Of a stretch of 64,000 bases of DNA, positions 23,289 through 32,618 are shown one piece after another. The notes under the pieces were generated by a model, which saw only the letters and a list, made by a program, of their open reading frames with translations, was not told where the DNA came from and searched no databases. The position numbers and the translations under genes are program-made. Every line of letters begins with the position of its first letter. Position 1 is the first letter of the stretch. The DNA is from a virus: positions 1-64,000 of IMG/VR virus record IMGVR_UViG_3300042542_003555. One strand, 5' to 3'.

Positions 23289-24996
23289 GTGCACCAACAA
23301 TTGTTGTAAATTCAGTTCCTGTACCAACTGCAACAAAGTTCAATTGAATGAAGTTGATAGAACGTGCAGGCTTGATGTATATATCACCAACAAATCTGTT
23401 TGTGTCAACTACTTGTGGTGTGTTGTTTGTTGCATCACAGACTACTCTGAAATCTGTAATACCACCACGACCTTGAACTTGTCTTAGGAATGGCTCAACA
23501 AGAGCGATAAATTGTCCACGTGTAAATTCATCATTCAATTCAAATAGAGAGAATCTTGCAGCTTGAGAAATTGATTTCTCTAATGCGATAAACAGTCTAC
23601 GAACATTGATTCTATCAAATGCTGAAGGTTTTGACTGTAGTGTTTTGTCTCCAAATAGTATTGTTCCTTGTCCTTGGAAAGAAATGACAGGATTAACACC
23701 AGCGGAATACAAAGTATCTCTATATGTTTGAGCAGGATTCCATGCCAACTTGATACAGTTTCTAATAGTTCCTCTATTAAATCCTGCTGGTGAATACCAT
23801 GGATCTCTTACAGCATCAGTGAATGCACAAGTACCAGCTACGTCTGCATTTAGTGGTATCCAACGATAAACATTGTTGTATGGATCTAATTGATATTTCC
23901 ATCCAGAATCTGCAACAGCGTAACTTGAAGTGATTCCTAATGAATTAATCCAACCGGTTACGTTTGTTGTCGTTGTTGCTGCGCTAGTTTGATTTACAAC
24001 ATCAGAGTATAGCGGAGAAACGAATGCAACACAATCACGACGAGACTCGGCTAAACTGATCACATGGTTCTGAACTGTAACTGCGGATGTTTCTCCACCA
24101 GCGTCACCGGCAATCAATAGAGATACATCAATTTGTTCTTTATTTGCAAATAAATCCCAACCATTTGTTAAATCGCCGGCCGCAGGAACTTCATCTACAG
24201 CAGCACTTAGAGTAGAACTAAAGTTTGAAGTTAATGATGCATATGTTACATTGTTTGCAGCATTTGTTCCCCAAGTGGCATTTGTTGTTGCATAGCTTGG
24301 TGGATCCATAGCATACACATATGATGAGTTATCAAACAGAACTTGTTTATAGAAGTTTGGTGATCCATCGTTTGCTTTGATAGCATTTCTTGCTTTTGAA
24401 ACAAATCCAAAAGTTTCTAGTACAGTGTTTGCTGATCCAAACTTACCACCAGCATCTACAACAACAATATGCATTTCATCATTTGTTGCACCTTTGCTTG
24501 TTGCATATTCTGATGTTCCTGGTGCTGCTGGGAAAAGGCCTTTGTATTCCCAAGTGCTAAACAGAGAGGTATTTGCACACACAGAAACTTTTAAAGAGTT
24601 TCCTAGTGTACCAGCACATCTTGCAGCAAAAGCTCCATATGCATTTCCGGAATCTACATTTAAATATGACGCCAAATATACGTCATCGTTTTCGATTAAT
24701 AATCCAACTGAGTTTGCTGTAGCATTTCTAGCGTTTGCACCTACTGCTCTAACAACGCTTAGATTGTTTCCATATGATAGGAAGTTTGATGCTGTAAAGA
24801 AAGATACCGCAGAGTTGGAATCTGGTGTGCTGAAAGTTTCTCTTAGTGTGACAGCATTGTTGATCAGAACGGGTGTATCTACCGGACCCCATGCAAAGGT
24901 ACCGACAAATGCACCAGCAGTAGTAAGAACCGCAGGAACGACCGTAGTTTGATCGATCTCTGATACGTTTACTCCTGGAGATAACTGAATTGCCAT
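23284..24996 (-). CDS. gp18: Tail sheath protein gp18
   Basis: A 570-aa contractile sheath subunit. The N terminus SPGVNVSEIDQTTVVPAV is the standard sheath opening, followed by TAGAFVGTFAWGPVDTPVLI. The C-terminal part has the conserved NVRRLFIALEKSISQAARF and the QFIALVEPFLRQVQGRGGI strands that interlock neighbouring subunits. The middle variable domain carries many Asn/Thr/Ala. T4 gp18 is 659 aa. Between gp17 and gp19 as in other T4-like phages; GGAG precedes the ATG. Confidence 0.97.
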   Translation of the reverse strand: MAIQLSPGVNVSEIDQTTVVPAVLTTAGAFVGTFAWGPVDTPVLINNAVTLRETFSTPDSNSAVSFFTASNFLSYGNNLSVVRAVGANARNATANSVGLLIENDDVYLASYLNVDSGNAYGAFAARCAGTLGNSLKVSVCANTSLFSTWEYKGLFPAAPGTSEYATSKGATNDEMHIVVVDAGGKFGSANTVLETFGFVSKARNAIKANDGSPNFYKQVLFDNSSYVYAMDPPSYATTNATWGTNAANNVTYASLTSNFSSTLSAAVDEVPAAGDLTNGWDLFANKEQIDVSLLIAGDAGGETSAVTVQNHVISLAESRRDCVAFVSPLYSDVVNQTSAATTTTNVTGWINSLGITSSYAVADSGWKYQLDPYNNVYRWIPLNADVAGTCAFTDAVRDPWYSPAGFNRGTIRNCIKLAWNPAQTYRDTLYSAGVNPVISFQGQGTILFGDKTLQSKPSAFDRINVRRLFIALEKSISQAARFSLFELNDEFTRGQFIALVEPFLRQVQGRGGITDFRVVCDATNNTPQVVDTNRFVGDIYIKPARSINFIQLNFVAVGTGTEFTTIVGAQ

Positions 24997-25048
24997 TTTT
25001 TTCTCCTTATTTTATTATAAATTGGCAGGTGTAAAAATCTGTATACTT

Positions 25049-25056
25049 TATTTAGA
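25049..25056 (-). promoter_or_regulatory. Weak late promoter candidate (TCTAAATA) for gp18
   Basis: TCTAAATA on the minus strand, one base off consensus and 53 nt before the gp18 ATG, just after the terminase stop. The only late-like element in the gap. Confidence 0.35.
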
Positions 25057-25061
25057 ATATA

Positions 25062-26756
25062 TCAGTTTCTCATAATTTGATTGAAATATTCTGCATAGAC
25101 TTCGCCTTGATTCCCTGTAACCCACACATCGCCTCCTTCTACCAAGAAAGGAACATCTAATCCATCATCCATAACAAAGCCAGCGGGAGATGTTTCTTCA
25201 TCCATCTGACTTAGTTTTTCTAGTTGAAGTTGTTTTCTCAAGTCATGGTTAACAACATCTTTAAAATACTTCTGAGTTGTCATCCATGCAAACATCACCA
25301 GAGACATGACCATATCGTCAGTCTTACCTTCTTCTGCTCTCCATGTCATTCCATCAGAAACAAATGAGGTAAATTCTGAAATAGTATCGAAATCTTTTAC
25401 TATAAGTTTGTCAGTTTCGATGAGTGTTTTAAGGTTTGTACAACCAATTCGTTTGACTTGGGTACTCATCTTAACCCCAAGTTGAACACCTCTACCAAAT
25501 CCTGCTGAAATTTGCTGTGCTTTTTTATTTCCAGTCTGCACTTTCAACACATTTTCATATTCCATTTCGCCATGTAATATCTCAGCAATCTGCGGAGTAT
25601 TATTGATTTCTATCAAGACATACGCATTATTATAATATTTGGCAGCGTTATAGATAATCGTAGGAAATAAGACAGGAGAAATGAACGAACTAGCATATTT
25701 AGCTACCTGTCGATATGGTGTTTCTGATATATCAATTACTGATAGTGCAGACAAGTCCATATTCTTACCTTCTGCAACATCTACCGTAATCGCATATACA
25801 TGATCTTTTGTCAATTCACCATCGCCTACAATAGGATGTTCGTATATATCAAGAATTTCTTCTTTGGCTATTCGTTTTCTTTCTACAGGTTCAACATACA
25901 CAAGTTGCTGTAGTTTTGAGCCAGAAATGAGTGTGTTTGTAGAACCTAAAAATTCTGTTTCAAATTCTTGTTGGAACTGACGTTCTGAAGTATTGCGAAT
26001 GGTTTCTTCACGCCATACATCATCTCTGCCTGGTACTTGTGACCAGTGAATCTCAAATGTTTTATAGTTGTTCTTTTTGTTTATTGCATCCATCCATAAC
26101 TTGTAGAACAAGTTCATACCGTTAGGAGTAGATACAATAATAATCTTTGTAGATTTACCGGATGAGATTACAGGATAAACTGAGTTGAAGAATTCGTGCG
26201 CTATGTTTGAAGGAACGAACGCAAATTCATCTAAAAATACTACGTTAAACGATCCACCACGAACTGCTGATGATGAAGTGGCAGCAGCAATAACTTTTGA
26301 TCCATTTTCTAGTTCTACAGAACCTTTATTCCATGTAATGACACCTTGCTGCAACCACATGGGAAGATTTTCATAGGCTAGTTGATACTTTGCTAAAATG
26401 TCTCTAGCTAATTGTCCTTTGTTGGCAAGAACAGCAATGTTCTGTGTATCTTGAAAGATAGAAAGCCAGAGTAGATATGCAACCGTAGTAGTAGTTTTAC
26501 CAACCTGACGAGGACACTTGGTAATAGAGAAACGATTCTCATGATATGTGCGAATCATATCACGTTGAAAATCCCACATTCTAAATGGCATCAAACCTTC
26601 ATCAACGTTGACGATTTGAATATATCTTTCAGCAAAGTAAATAGGATCTTTAGAGCATTTAATATATTCTTCTATCTGCTCTTGCGTATATTCAATTTTT
26701 ACTCCAGCTCTTTTTAAGAGTGGATTATCTCTATAGGAATCTTTATTGATGGACAT
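25062..26756 (-). CDS. gp17: Terminase large subunit gp17
   Basis: A 564-aa DNA-packaging motor. ATPase domain: CPRQVGKTTT (81-90, Walker A), VVFLDEFAF (172-180, Walker B with catalytic Glu176) and IIVSTPNGMN (coupling motif C). The nuclease domain shows VDVAEGKNMDLSALSVID with the metal-binding Asp positions and later SDGMTWRAEEGKTDDMVMSLVM. T4 gp17 is 610 aa. Its ATG shares one nt with the stop of the upstream 131-aa gene (TAATG-type overlap). It translocates DNA through gp20 and cuts concatemers. Confidence 0.98.
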   Translation of the reverse strand: MSINKDSYRDNPLLKRAGVKIEYTQEQIEEYIKCSKDPIYFAERYIQIVNVDEGLMPFRMWDFQRDMIRTYHENRFSITKCPRQVGKTTTTVAYLLWLSIFQDTQNIAVLANKGQLARDILAKYQLAYENLPMWLQQGVITWNKGSVELENGSKVIAAATSSSAVRGGSFNVVFLDEFAFVPSNIAHEFFNSVYPVISSGKSTKIIIVSTPNGMNLFYKLWMDAINKKNNYKTFEIHWSQVPGRDDVWREETIRNTSERQFQQEFETEFLGSTNTLISGSKLQQLVYVEPVERKRIAKEEILDIYEHPIVGDGELTKDHVYAITVDVAEGKNMDLSALSVIDISETPYRQVAKYASSFISPVLFPTIIYNAAKYYNNAYVLIEINNTPQIAEILHGEMEYENVLKVQTGNKKAQQISAGFGRGVQLGVKMSTQVKRIGCTNLKTLIETDKLIVKDFDTISEFTSFVSDGMTWRAEEGKTDDMVMSLVMFAWMTTQKYFKDVVNHDLRKQLQLEKLSQMDEETSPAGFVMDDGLDVPFLVEGGDVWVTGNQGEVYAEYFNQIMRN

Positions 26757-27151
26757 TATCTATTAGTCGTTCTTTTAATTTCATCATCTTTCATGTGCCA
26801 AGGAACAGTAACTTTTCTTTCCGAATGAGTTTTCATATGATTATGTAGATATGCACTTCTTGCTGCTAAACCGAATGTAGCATGATGCGTAAATCCATCT
26901 TTATCTTTTTTGGTTGAGGCAATCTGAACATTTTTGTTTTCCCAACCATCATATGATTTGGTTTTAATTCTATATCGCAAGTGTCCAGAACCACCATGTG
27001 CAAGATCATGGTTCATTAATATTCCATGTTCTTTGCTTTTTTGGATTTGTTTGTGTGCAGTTTTTGGTATATGTTTAGCCAAATCGGAACTTGACATCCA
27101 TTCAGATGTGTGTTCTTCAGATTCTTTAATATACTTTATAAAACTATTCAT
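26756..27151 (-). CDS. Unknown His-rich 131-aa protein, capsid-targeting-like N terminus
   Basis: Inserted between gp16 and gp17. The N terminus MNSFIKYIKESEE resembles the T4 capsid-targeting sequence, with IKE10 as a possible gp21 site. The rest is basic and histidine-rich (13 His), with SSSDLAKHIPKTAHKQI, a central HLRYRIKTKSYDGW strand and FTHHATFGLAARSAYLHNH. No catalytic motif is recognised. It follows the HAD gene by one nt and may share its fate. Packaging into the head and injection is inference. Confidence 0.75.
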   Translation of the reverse strand: MNSFIKYIKESEEHTSEWMSSSDLAKHIPKTAHKQIQKSKEHGILMNHDLAHGGSGHLRYRIKTKSYDGWENKNVQIASTKKDKDGFTHHATFGLAARSAYLHNHMKTHSERKVTVPWHMKDDEIKRTTNR

Positions 27152-27152
27152 T

Positions 27153-27794
27153 TTATGCTTTTGTTGTGGTTATCTTCACATGTCCTGTTTCTGGATCATG
27201 ACTAACATGATGTGCATGAAACTCCACATCTGGATGATCATCTTTTAATTTTAAAAAATGATGTAGATTTGCATGGGAATCATCATAGAGGTGTACTTTT
27301 TTATATCCATGTTTCCTAATTAAGTCACCAATAACTCTATGTTTTGCTTCTGCTGGTGAAGGAGCACCTACGTTACCAGCACGATGTACATGTATCTGAT
27401 GTGGATCAATACCGTGGTTTCTTAATGTTTTCATAAAACCGTGTTTATCATCCATATCTGAACGAGCGGTTACAATCCTAACATTTTTATTATTCCTATG
27501 TATAGCTCTCAATTTATTAATCATTTTATGAATAGGATGAGCAGACCTTTGAAATACTTTGTGTGATTTAAAATCACCATAGTCATAACTGTGACCATGT
27601 TTCAACTTATGGTCATTATATTCTGTGTTAGTCAAAGACTGAACTCTTTTACCGTGCTGATCTTTAACGTGAACTTTTAGTTTAGAATGGTCGTGGTGAA
27701 ACAAGACTTCATCCATATCAAATGCATGAAGTGTTTTAGACTTAGGATCTTTTCTTTCTTGAACTTCTTCTCTTAAATGTTTGAAGTATTTCAT
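27153..27794 (-). CDS. HAD-superfamily phosphatase (PNKP-like), very His-rich, putative internal head protein
   Basis: A 213-aa protein with HAD motifs in order: motif I FDMDEVLF with Asp26 and Asp28, motif II IVTARSD near residue 108, and motif IV LYDDS near 170. A PNK-type 3'-phosphatase role is plausible. About 31 of 213 residues are His, far above the neighbours. The first residues MKYFKHLREEVQE look like a T4 capsid-targeting sequence with a gp21 site at LRE9, upstream of the catalytic domain. It lies between gp16 and gp17 and overlaps gp16 by 4 nt. Confidence 0.82.
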   Translation of the reverse strand: MKYFKHLREEVQERKDPKSKTLHAFDMDEVLFHHDHSKLKVHVKDQHGKRVQSLTNTEYNDHKLKHGHSYDYGDFKSHKVFQRSAHPIHKMINKLRAIHRNNKNVRIVTARSDMDDKHGFMKTLRNHGIDPHQIHVHRAGNVGAPSPAEAKHRVIGDLIRKHGYKKVHLYDDSHANLHHFLKLKDDHPDVEFHAHHVSHDPETGHVKITTTKA

Positions 27795-28222
27795 TCCTTA
27801 CCTTTTAACATTTTATTTAAATCTGCTGTACTACCAACAAATATGGCTTTGTCTATTTTAGTGCTTGTTTGTGGTTCTTTTCCTGATGCTCTTTGTATTT
27901 CACGCATCTGTTTCTGTAGCATAATTAACTTTTCGTTTGCATCTGCTACGTTCTTAATCATAGTAGCAGCAACTTCAAATGCTCTTGGATGCTCAGATTC
28001 TCTGGCAATCTCAAGAATAGAATCAATGGCATCAACTCCTTTATTGATAATTTCTTCATAGTTTTGACGAACTTTGTCATAATCTTTTTCTAGATCATCT
28101 TCTAATTTTATCTCAATCTTGTCTATAGGTTTTTTTTCCTTTACCACAACGGCAGTAGACTGAACTTCTTCTGTCGGTTCTATTTCAAAGATTTCACTCA
28201 TATTTTTTTCAAACTTAGTCAC
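27791..28222 (-). CDS. gp16: Terminase small subunit gp16
   Basis: A 143-aa packaging regulator that forms a ring and stimulates gp17. The central helical hairpin has DKVRQNYEEIINKGVDAIDSILEIARESEHPRA (parts: YEEIINKGVDAI, ILEIARESEHPRAFEVA), followed by ANEKLIMLQKQMREI and a C-terminal NKMLKGKE tail. T4 gp16 is 164 aa. The start is uncertain: a GTG at 28222 has GGAG 7 nt upstream and overlaps gp15; the ATG seven codons later has no such site. Confidence 0.92.
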   Translation of the reverse strand: MTKFEKNMSEIFEIEPTEEVQSTAVVVKEKKPIDKIEIKLEDDLEKDYDKVRQNYEEIINKGVDAIDSILEIARESEHPRAFEVAATMIKNVADANEKLIMLQKQMREIQRASGKEPQTSTKIDKAIFVGSTADLNKMLKGKE

Positions 28223-29219
28223 TGTGATACTCCGTTATGGTAGTTTCAATGGTATATGTTGAATTTGAAGTAGCATTTGCTGGATTAACATATGAATGAA
28301 TTTTTACCATCATATTGTTGGCGTTTGCACTGTCAAATGAAGCTAAATTATATTCAGCAAAAGAATCTAAACCAATTATTTCAGTATTAGTTTTAAATAT
28401 TCCGTTTATGTCAGTAACCAACATTTTATTTGTTGTGTTGCTATATGACAATACGGTTGCTGTTGCTCTGGCAGTATCAAGAGAATATCCTTGATATACA
28501 AGCTCACCTATCTTAAATTTTCCAAATCCCGTAGGACTTATATTGAATAGTGCTTTTCCATTCTGTTCAAAATAATCTAAATTCATTATATTCGTATTTG
28601 CACTCTTGATAATCTTACCTTCTGAATATGATCCATATACAAAAGCTTTAGCTGTAAAATTTAAAGTCCAAATAACAATTCTAGCATCAGAATCTTGTAA
28701 GCCTTCATATTCAATATCATAGTTGACTGAATTTAAAGTAACAGGCACTTCTTTAATTACACCCATTGTGGGCACAAGGTTTAACTTGATTGTATACTCT
28801 GGTGTAAAAAATGGAAGAATATGCTCAATAATTTGAGTACCATCTTCTATGTTTCTCACATAGATGTATAATGAAAAATCAAAATTGTAAGGAACAGGAT
28901 TATATACTGTCAGTTTTGTATTGGGTGAACCTGAAGCAGCAGAAATTTTTTGATTTGTTACTTGTTTTCTTGAAGTATCATATGTCATACTCAACAAGTC
29001 AAACGACATTCTTGGTAATGTAATTTGAACTTTTTTATTTAAATCTGGATCACCCAGTAAACGAGCAACATACTTTTCTTTTGGAGAATAGATAATAGGC
29101 ACCTTGACTGTTCTATCTTCGGTGCCATCTGCTCTATATCTAGTTAAGGAAATGTTATCAAACAAACTTCCAAAACCAACTACAAGTTTACGAATGATTC
29201 TGTGATAAGTTGCTGACAT
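28215..29219 (-). CDS. gp15: Tail sheath terminator/stabiliser gp15
   Basis: A 334-aa neck/tail protein that caps the sheath end and connects to the head. Opening ATYHRIIRKLVVGFGSLFDN and the conserved VKVPIIYSPKEKYVARLLGDPDL and ITLPRMSFDLLSMTYD are typical of T4-like gp15. A C-terminal ~110-aa beta extension is longer than in T4 gp15 (272 aa). It shares one nt with gp14 and overlaps gp16. Confidence 0.95.
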   Translation of the reverse strand: MSATYHRIIRKLVVGFGSLFDNISLTRYRADGTEDRTVKVPIIYSPKEKYVARLLGDPDLNKKVQITLPRMSFDLLSMTYDTSRKQVTNQKISAASGSPNTKLTVYNPVPYNFDFSLYIYVRNIEDGTQIIEHILPFFTPEYTIKLNLVPTMGVIKEVPVTLNSVNYDIEYEGLQDSDARIVIWTLNFTAKAFVYGSYSEGKIIKSANTNIMNLDYFEQNGKALFNISPTGFGKFKIGELVYQGYSLDTARATATVLSYSNTTNKMLVTDINGIFKTNTEIIGLDSFAEYNLASFDSANANNMMVKIHSYVNPANATSNSTYTIETTITEYHSD

Positions 29220-30106
29220 TATATGTTACCAAAAGGATTAGATTCTGAAAAATCAATGATTGAACTGCTTTCTGTGCCAATTATTTTATTATCATAATCT
29301 GCATAGTATTCTGAATGTTCGTAGATATTTGTAGATGCAAGAATTCCGCTTGCATTTGATGTCGCTCCTCTTGCTGAATCTCCCACTGCAAATGTTCCTA
29401 CGATTGTATTGATATCTACATTAGCTGTAACTGAATTATAGTTAGCAATAATACCTGTCGCCTCTGCGTTTACTAACATATTATTTGGAGAAACGAATAT
29501 AGTTTCCCCAATCACAAATGTACCTGATACGCCAGTCAAAGTAAATCTCTGTGCATACGCTTCTTGTTGCTGTACGATATCAATATCTGGTATACCAGTA
29601 TCGATAGTTTCATGAGAATACTTGAACTTCTCTAATTCTAATTCATAAAAATATGGAACTCTACGACCAAGCATTGCCATGTCCATATCTTGATTAACAA
29701 ATTTGATTTCATACAATTCACCAACACCATTCAATGGTGGTATGTAAATTAAATCGCCGTCTCTTGGTCTATCATAGTCTGGATCAACAGGTACTCTTTG
29801 CAGAAAACTTCTTTTGGATACTACCACAGTCATATGGTTTTTAATTTCAAGACCAAATTTACTGAAAAAGTCTTTATCGCCTTTATAATCCATTACATTG
29901 CTAGGGTATAGCTCAATTGGATATGCTGTTGTGAACTTCTTGAGAGGGTCCTCGCCGTATAAAATATCTCTTGCTGAATCATTGATGTTGGGAATATAAT
30001 AACAGCCTACACCCATGATTTTGATTGATTCCACAATCAAATCTTCTACCAAACGTTGTTCGGTATATTTGGCGTTATAATTATTGAAATAATGATTAGT
30101 TGGCAT
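29219..30106 (-). CDS. gp14: Neck protein gp14
   Basis: A 295-aa neck protein that, with gp13, seals the head after packaging. Typical opening NHYFNNYNAKYTEQRLVEDLIVES, the YYIPN segment and GEDPLKKFTTAYPIELYP follow. A beta-rich insert has GETIFVSPNNM and GDSARGATSNASGIL repeats. T4 gp14 is 256 aa. Its ATG lies one nt from the gp13 stop. Confidence 0.94.
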   Translation of the reverse strand: MPTNHYFNNYNAKYTEQRLVEDLIVESIKIMGVGCYYIPNINDSARDILYGEDPLKKFTTAYPIELYPSNVMDYKGDKDFFSKFGLEIKNHMTVVVSKRSFLQRVPVDPDYDRPRDGDLIYIPPLNGVGELYEIKFVNQDMDMAMLGRRVPYFYELELEKFKYSHETIDTGIPDIDIVQQQEAYAQRFTLTGVSGTFVIGETIFVSPNNMLVNAEATGIIANYNSVTANVDINTIVGTFAVGDSARGATSNASGILASTNIYEHSEYYADYDNKIIGTESSSIIDFSESNPFGNI

Positions 30107-30107
30107 T

Positions 30108-30887
30108 TTAATTCAAGTAGAATTCTAATGGAGCACCATAGGAGTTTTCCATTTCTTCTTCTAGCTGTTTTATTTCTTCAATGGCATCATTGTAAATATT
30201 ATCGCCATTAAGAGTAACTCCACCTAATAACTGAACGCCTTGAAACTTTTTGAGGTTGTCTCCCCAATTACGTTTGATTAATGCTGTAGCATATCTTTTG
30301 AGCCAACGATCATCCCAGACAGCACTATAGACATCTGGATTAATTAATGCGTAACATTCAGCAACAACTATGGTTCCTACACCTGCTTGCCTTGCGCCCC
30401 ATGCCCAGTCAATAAACAATTTGTGCATGTGTCTTTGAAAGCGAATAGGAACTTCTCCGGTAAATAATAATTCCAAAGAACGCAAATGCTGCATTGTCAT
30501 TGTGTAGTTAATGTATGATGCTGAAGTGAAGTCATATAATTCATTCAAACGTAACTGATAACGCAGGTCAAACATATTGACTGTTGCTTGAGAATCTTGA
30601 ATTGGAAATATACGAGTTACACCAACAATGTTTAATGAATTGTTTGCCGCATCCTTAGTGACCGACGGACTCATATCAATATAACGTTGATTGATATCTT
30701 GTTGAGTTACTGCTTTGATGTAATACACTTTTTGCAGGCCGTCAAAATGATAGTCTTGCCAATATTGCAAGGCATCATCAATTCTATCTTCTACCTGTTC
30801 GTCATCAATGTTAATGTCAATAACAGGAAATCCTAGTCGGCGTAGACAGTAATCTTTAAATTCTTGTCTATTTGTAATTGACGCCAT
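30108..30887 (-). CDS. gp13: Neck protein gp13
   Basis: A 259-aa head-completion/neck protein. Recognised by RQEFKDYCLRRLGFPVI, DDALQYWQDYHFDG, the RSLELLFTGEVPIRFQRH segment and IDWAWGARQAGVGTIVVAECYA, all typical of gp13 in this group. T4 gp13 is 309 aa. First gene of the gp13-gp14-gp15-gp16 block; GGAG precedes the ATG and a near-consensus late promoter lies 27 nt before it. Confidence 0.95.
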   Translation of the reverse strand: MASITNRQEFKDYCLRRLGFPVIDINIDDEQVEDRIDDALQYWQDYHFDGLQKVYYIKAVTQQDINQRYIDMSPSVTKDAANNSLNIVGVTRIFPIQDSQATVNMFDLRYQLRLNELYDFTSASYINYTMTMQHLRSLELLFTGEVPIRFQRHMHKLFIDWAWGARQAGVGTIVVAECYALINPDVYSAVWDDRWLKRYATALIKRNWGDNLKKFQGVQLLGGVTLNGDNIYNDAIEEIKQLEEEMENSYGAPLEFYLN

Positions 30888-30913
30888 TTTTTCTCCAATT
30901 TATGTTATGGTAT

Positions 30914-30921
30914 TATTTATT
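30914..30921 (-). promoter_or_regulatory. Late promoter candidate (AATAAATA) for gp13
   Basis: AATAAATA on the minus strand, 27 nt before the gp13 ATG, overlapping the last codons of the upstream gene. One base off TATAAATA. Confidence 0.5.
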
Positions 30922-31327
30922 CCCAAGGCTTTTGTGGCCATACCACATTATAAGGAAATCCTTCTTGATCTGGAACATCAAGAAGTTCTTGTCTATAGGT
31001 TGCAAGTTGTGCTTTGTATTCTTCAGTATATGATGCCCAGCGTAAAGGATTATTTACAATATTGTCAAGTTCAACTAAAAGAACATTTCTATCATGCCTT
31101 GCTTGTTGTATTTTTTCATCATATGGTATATCTTCCCATTCTGCTACTGTGCCAAATTCTCCAGCTTTTGCTCTTTCAAAAATATCTCTTCCATGTTCCA
31201 TTTCGTCCCAAGGAGTAGCAGTGAATGGAAAATCTTCATCTACTCCTTCAAATCTTGCTATAACATCTATGCTGGTTTTTTCTAAACTGGTCCACTTTGG
31301 ATCCCTTGCTGATAATAATTTTAACAT
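30917..31327 (-). CDS. Phage tail assembly chaperone-like protein, 136 aa
   Basis: Lies at the end of the fibre region. The C-terminal half, ARHDRNVLLVELDNIVNN through YTEEYKAQLATYRQELLDVP to VVWPQKP, has the pattern of the phage tail-assembly-chaperone C domain (R-x-LL-x-x-x-D ... YRQ-x-L-x-D-x-P ... WP-x-P) found after fibre genes. The N-terminal half is unrecognised. The ATG at 31327 overlaps the end of the fibre gene by 1 to 3 nt. It probably helps fold or trimerise one of the upstream fibres. Confidence 0.75.
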   Translation of the reverse strand: MLKLLSARDPKWTSLEKTSIDVIARFEGVDEDFPFTATPWDEMEHGRDIFERAKAGEFGTVAEWEDIPYDEKIQQARHDRNVLLVELDNIVNNPLRWASYTEEYKAQLATYRQELLDVPDQEGFPYNVVWPQKPWE

Positions 31328-31328
31328 A

Positions 31329-32618
31329 TTAAGCAACCCTTACAAACATTGAATGTTTAACTAATGATGTTGTTTGTGTTACCGTTCCTACTGGTTTCCA
31401 AGTACCCGATGGTGTAGCACCAGCGGCTTGTGTAGAAACCTGTGTGGCATTAAGTGCTCCAGCACTTCCCCAAAATCTTAAACCTGATCCTGCTTGGTTA
31501 GTACCTGCCGTAATGGCTGTCGTTGAAGCGGCACCATAACCAAGATATGCGTATGAACCTAATTGTCCTGCCGCAACTTGTCCCGCATACCAAGATGACC
31601 AGGAACCGTTGTACAAATTTGTTGGTGTGGATTTTCTGAAATAACCATCATTTGAACTGTTTACGACAATCACATCACCTACAGTTGGGTTTTCTGCCGC
31701 AGCCGTGTTGCTGTTTATGTAGTTTACAAACAAATATCCATTGACATCAGTTCTTGGAATATTACTTGCACCCGGAACAGCACCAGCAGTAGGTAATGGT
31801 AACCCTGCCCAATAAGTAGCATTATTTGCAGTACCAGAAAACGAAGTAGCAGAAAGAGCACCTGTGCTTGGATTGAAACTATAGTTAGCATGAGTGTGAA
31901 CTGTTTCCGACGCTGCGGTAGCATTGTTTGCATCTACAAAAGTAGGAAAATAACTAGTGTTAGTCTGTATTCCTCGTGTATTAATATTCGTAGGTACTGT
32001 GTTTGCTTGACCGTAAGCAGCAGTTGCTAAATTGACTCCAGCATTTGCTGAATTAAATGCAGCTTGAGCCAATGGTATTGCAGATGTGCTTTGTGTTGTT
32101 GTATCACCAAAAGTTAACGAACCTACAGTTAATGTTCCTGTACTTGGATTAAAACTTAATCCTGTACTATCTGTGTTTACTATACTTAAACTTCCACCGG
32201 TTCCTTGAGCAAGTAAAGGATATCTTGTTGCATTAGTTGTAGTATCATCAATGATTGTTGGATAAACACCAGTGAATACTGGAGTGCCAGCATAGGTAAT
32301 TACTTCAAATGCTACGTTATCTCCTAAAGTAGCAGGAGAAGTTAATGTTATGCTAGATGTTGATGTCTCTGAAAAGTCAACAACATTATTTTGTCTGACA
32401 CCGTTGATAAACACACGGATCTGATTTTGTCCTTGTACATAATTTGGAACAGTAAATAAAGTTTGTCCTGATGTTGCAGTTGTTTGTCTAACACTATTGT
32501 TTGCAACCGTTCCTTGAACATCATATGCTTTCCAACCAGCAGTACCATAAATCCATGATTTGGTATTTGTTGAAAATATTTGATTTAATGTAGGGTTTGA
32601 AGGAAAATCAATTGGCAT
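31329..32618 (-). CDS. Tail fibre protein, 429 aa
   Basis: Fibre-like protein rich in Asn, Thr, Ala and Ser. The N-terminal ~35 residues (IDFPSNPTLNQIFSTNTKSW) form an attachment module shared with the 772-aa fibre next to it. Then come a beta domain with NQIRVFINGVRQNNVVDFSE, AQAAFNSANAGVNLATAAYGQ-type linkers, and a C-terminal tip with TPSGTWKPVGTVTQTTSLVKHSMFVRVA. Its start overlaps the end of the upstream fibre gene by 11 nt. It may be a distal or alternative fibre; the receptor is unknown. Confidence 0.82.
   Translation of the reverse strand: MPIDFPSNPTLNQIFSTNTKSWIYGTAGWKAYDVQGTVANNSVRQTTATSGQTLFTVPNYVQGQNQIRVFINGVRQNNVVDFSETSTSSITLTSPATLGDNVAFEVITYAGTPVFTGVYPTIIDDTTTNATRYPLLAQGTGGSLSIVNTDSTGLSFNPSTGTLTVGSLTFGDTTTQSTSAIPLAQAAFNSANAGVNLATAAYGQANTVPTNINTRGIQTNTSYFPTFVDANNATAASETVHTHANYSFNPSTGALSATSFSGTANNATYWAGLPLPTAGAVPGASNIPRTDVNGYLFVNYINSNTAAAENPTVGDVIVVNSSNDGYFRKSTPTNLYNGSWSSWYAGQVAAGQLGSYAYLGYGAASTTAITAGTNQAGSGLRFWGSAGALNATQVSTQAAGATPSGTWKPVGTVTQTTSLVKHSMFVRVA

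Noticed and set aside
24377-24952. 191-codon open frame on the plus strand
   Set aside because: It is the antisense shadow of sheath gene gp18, has no ribosome site and no family motif.
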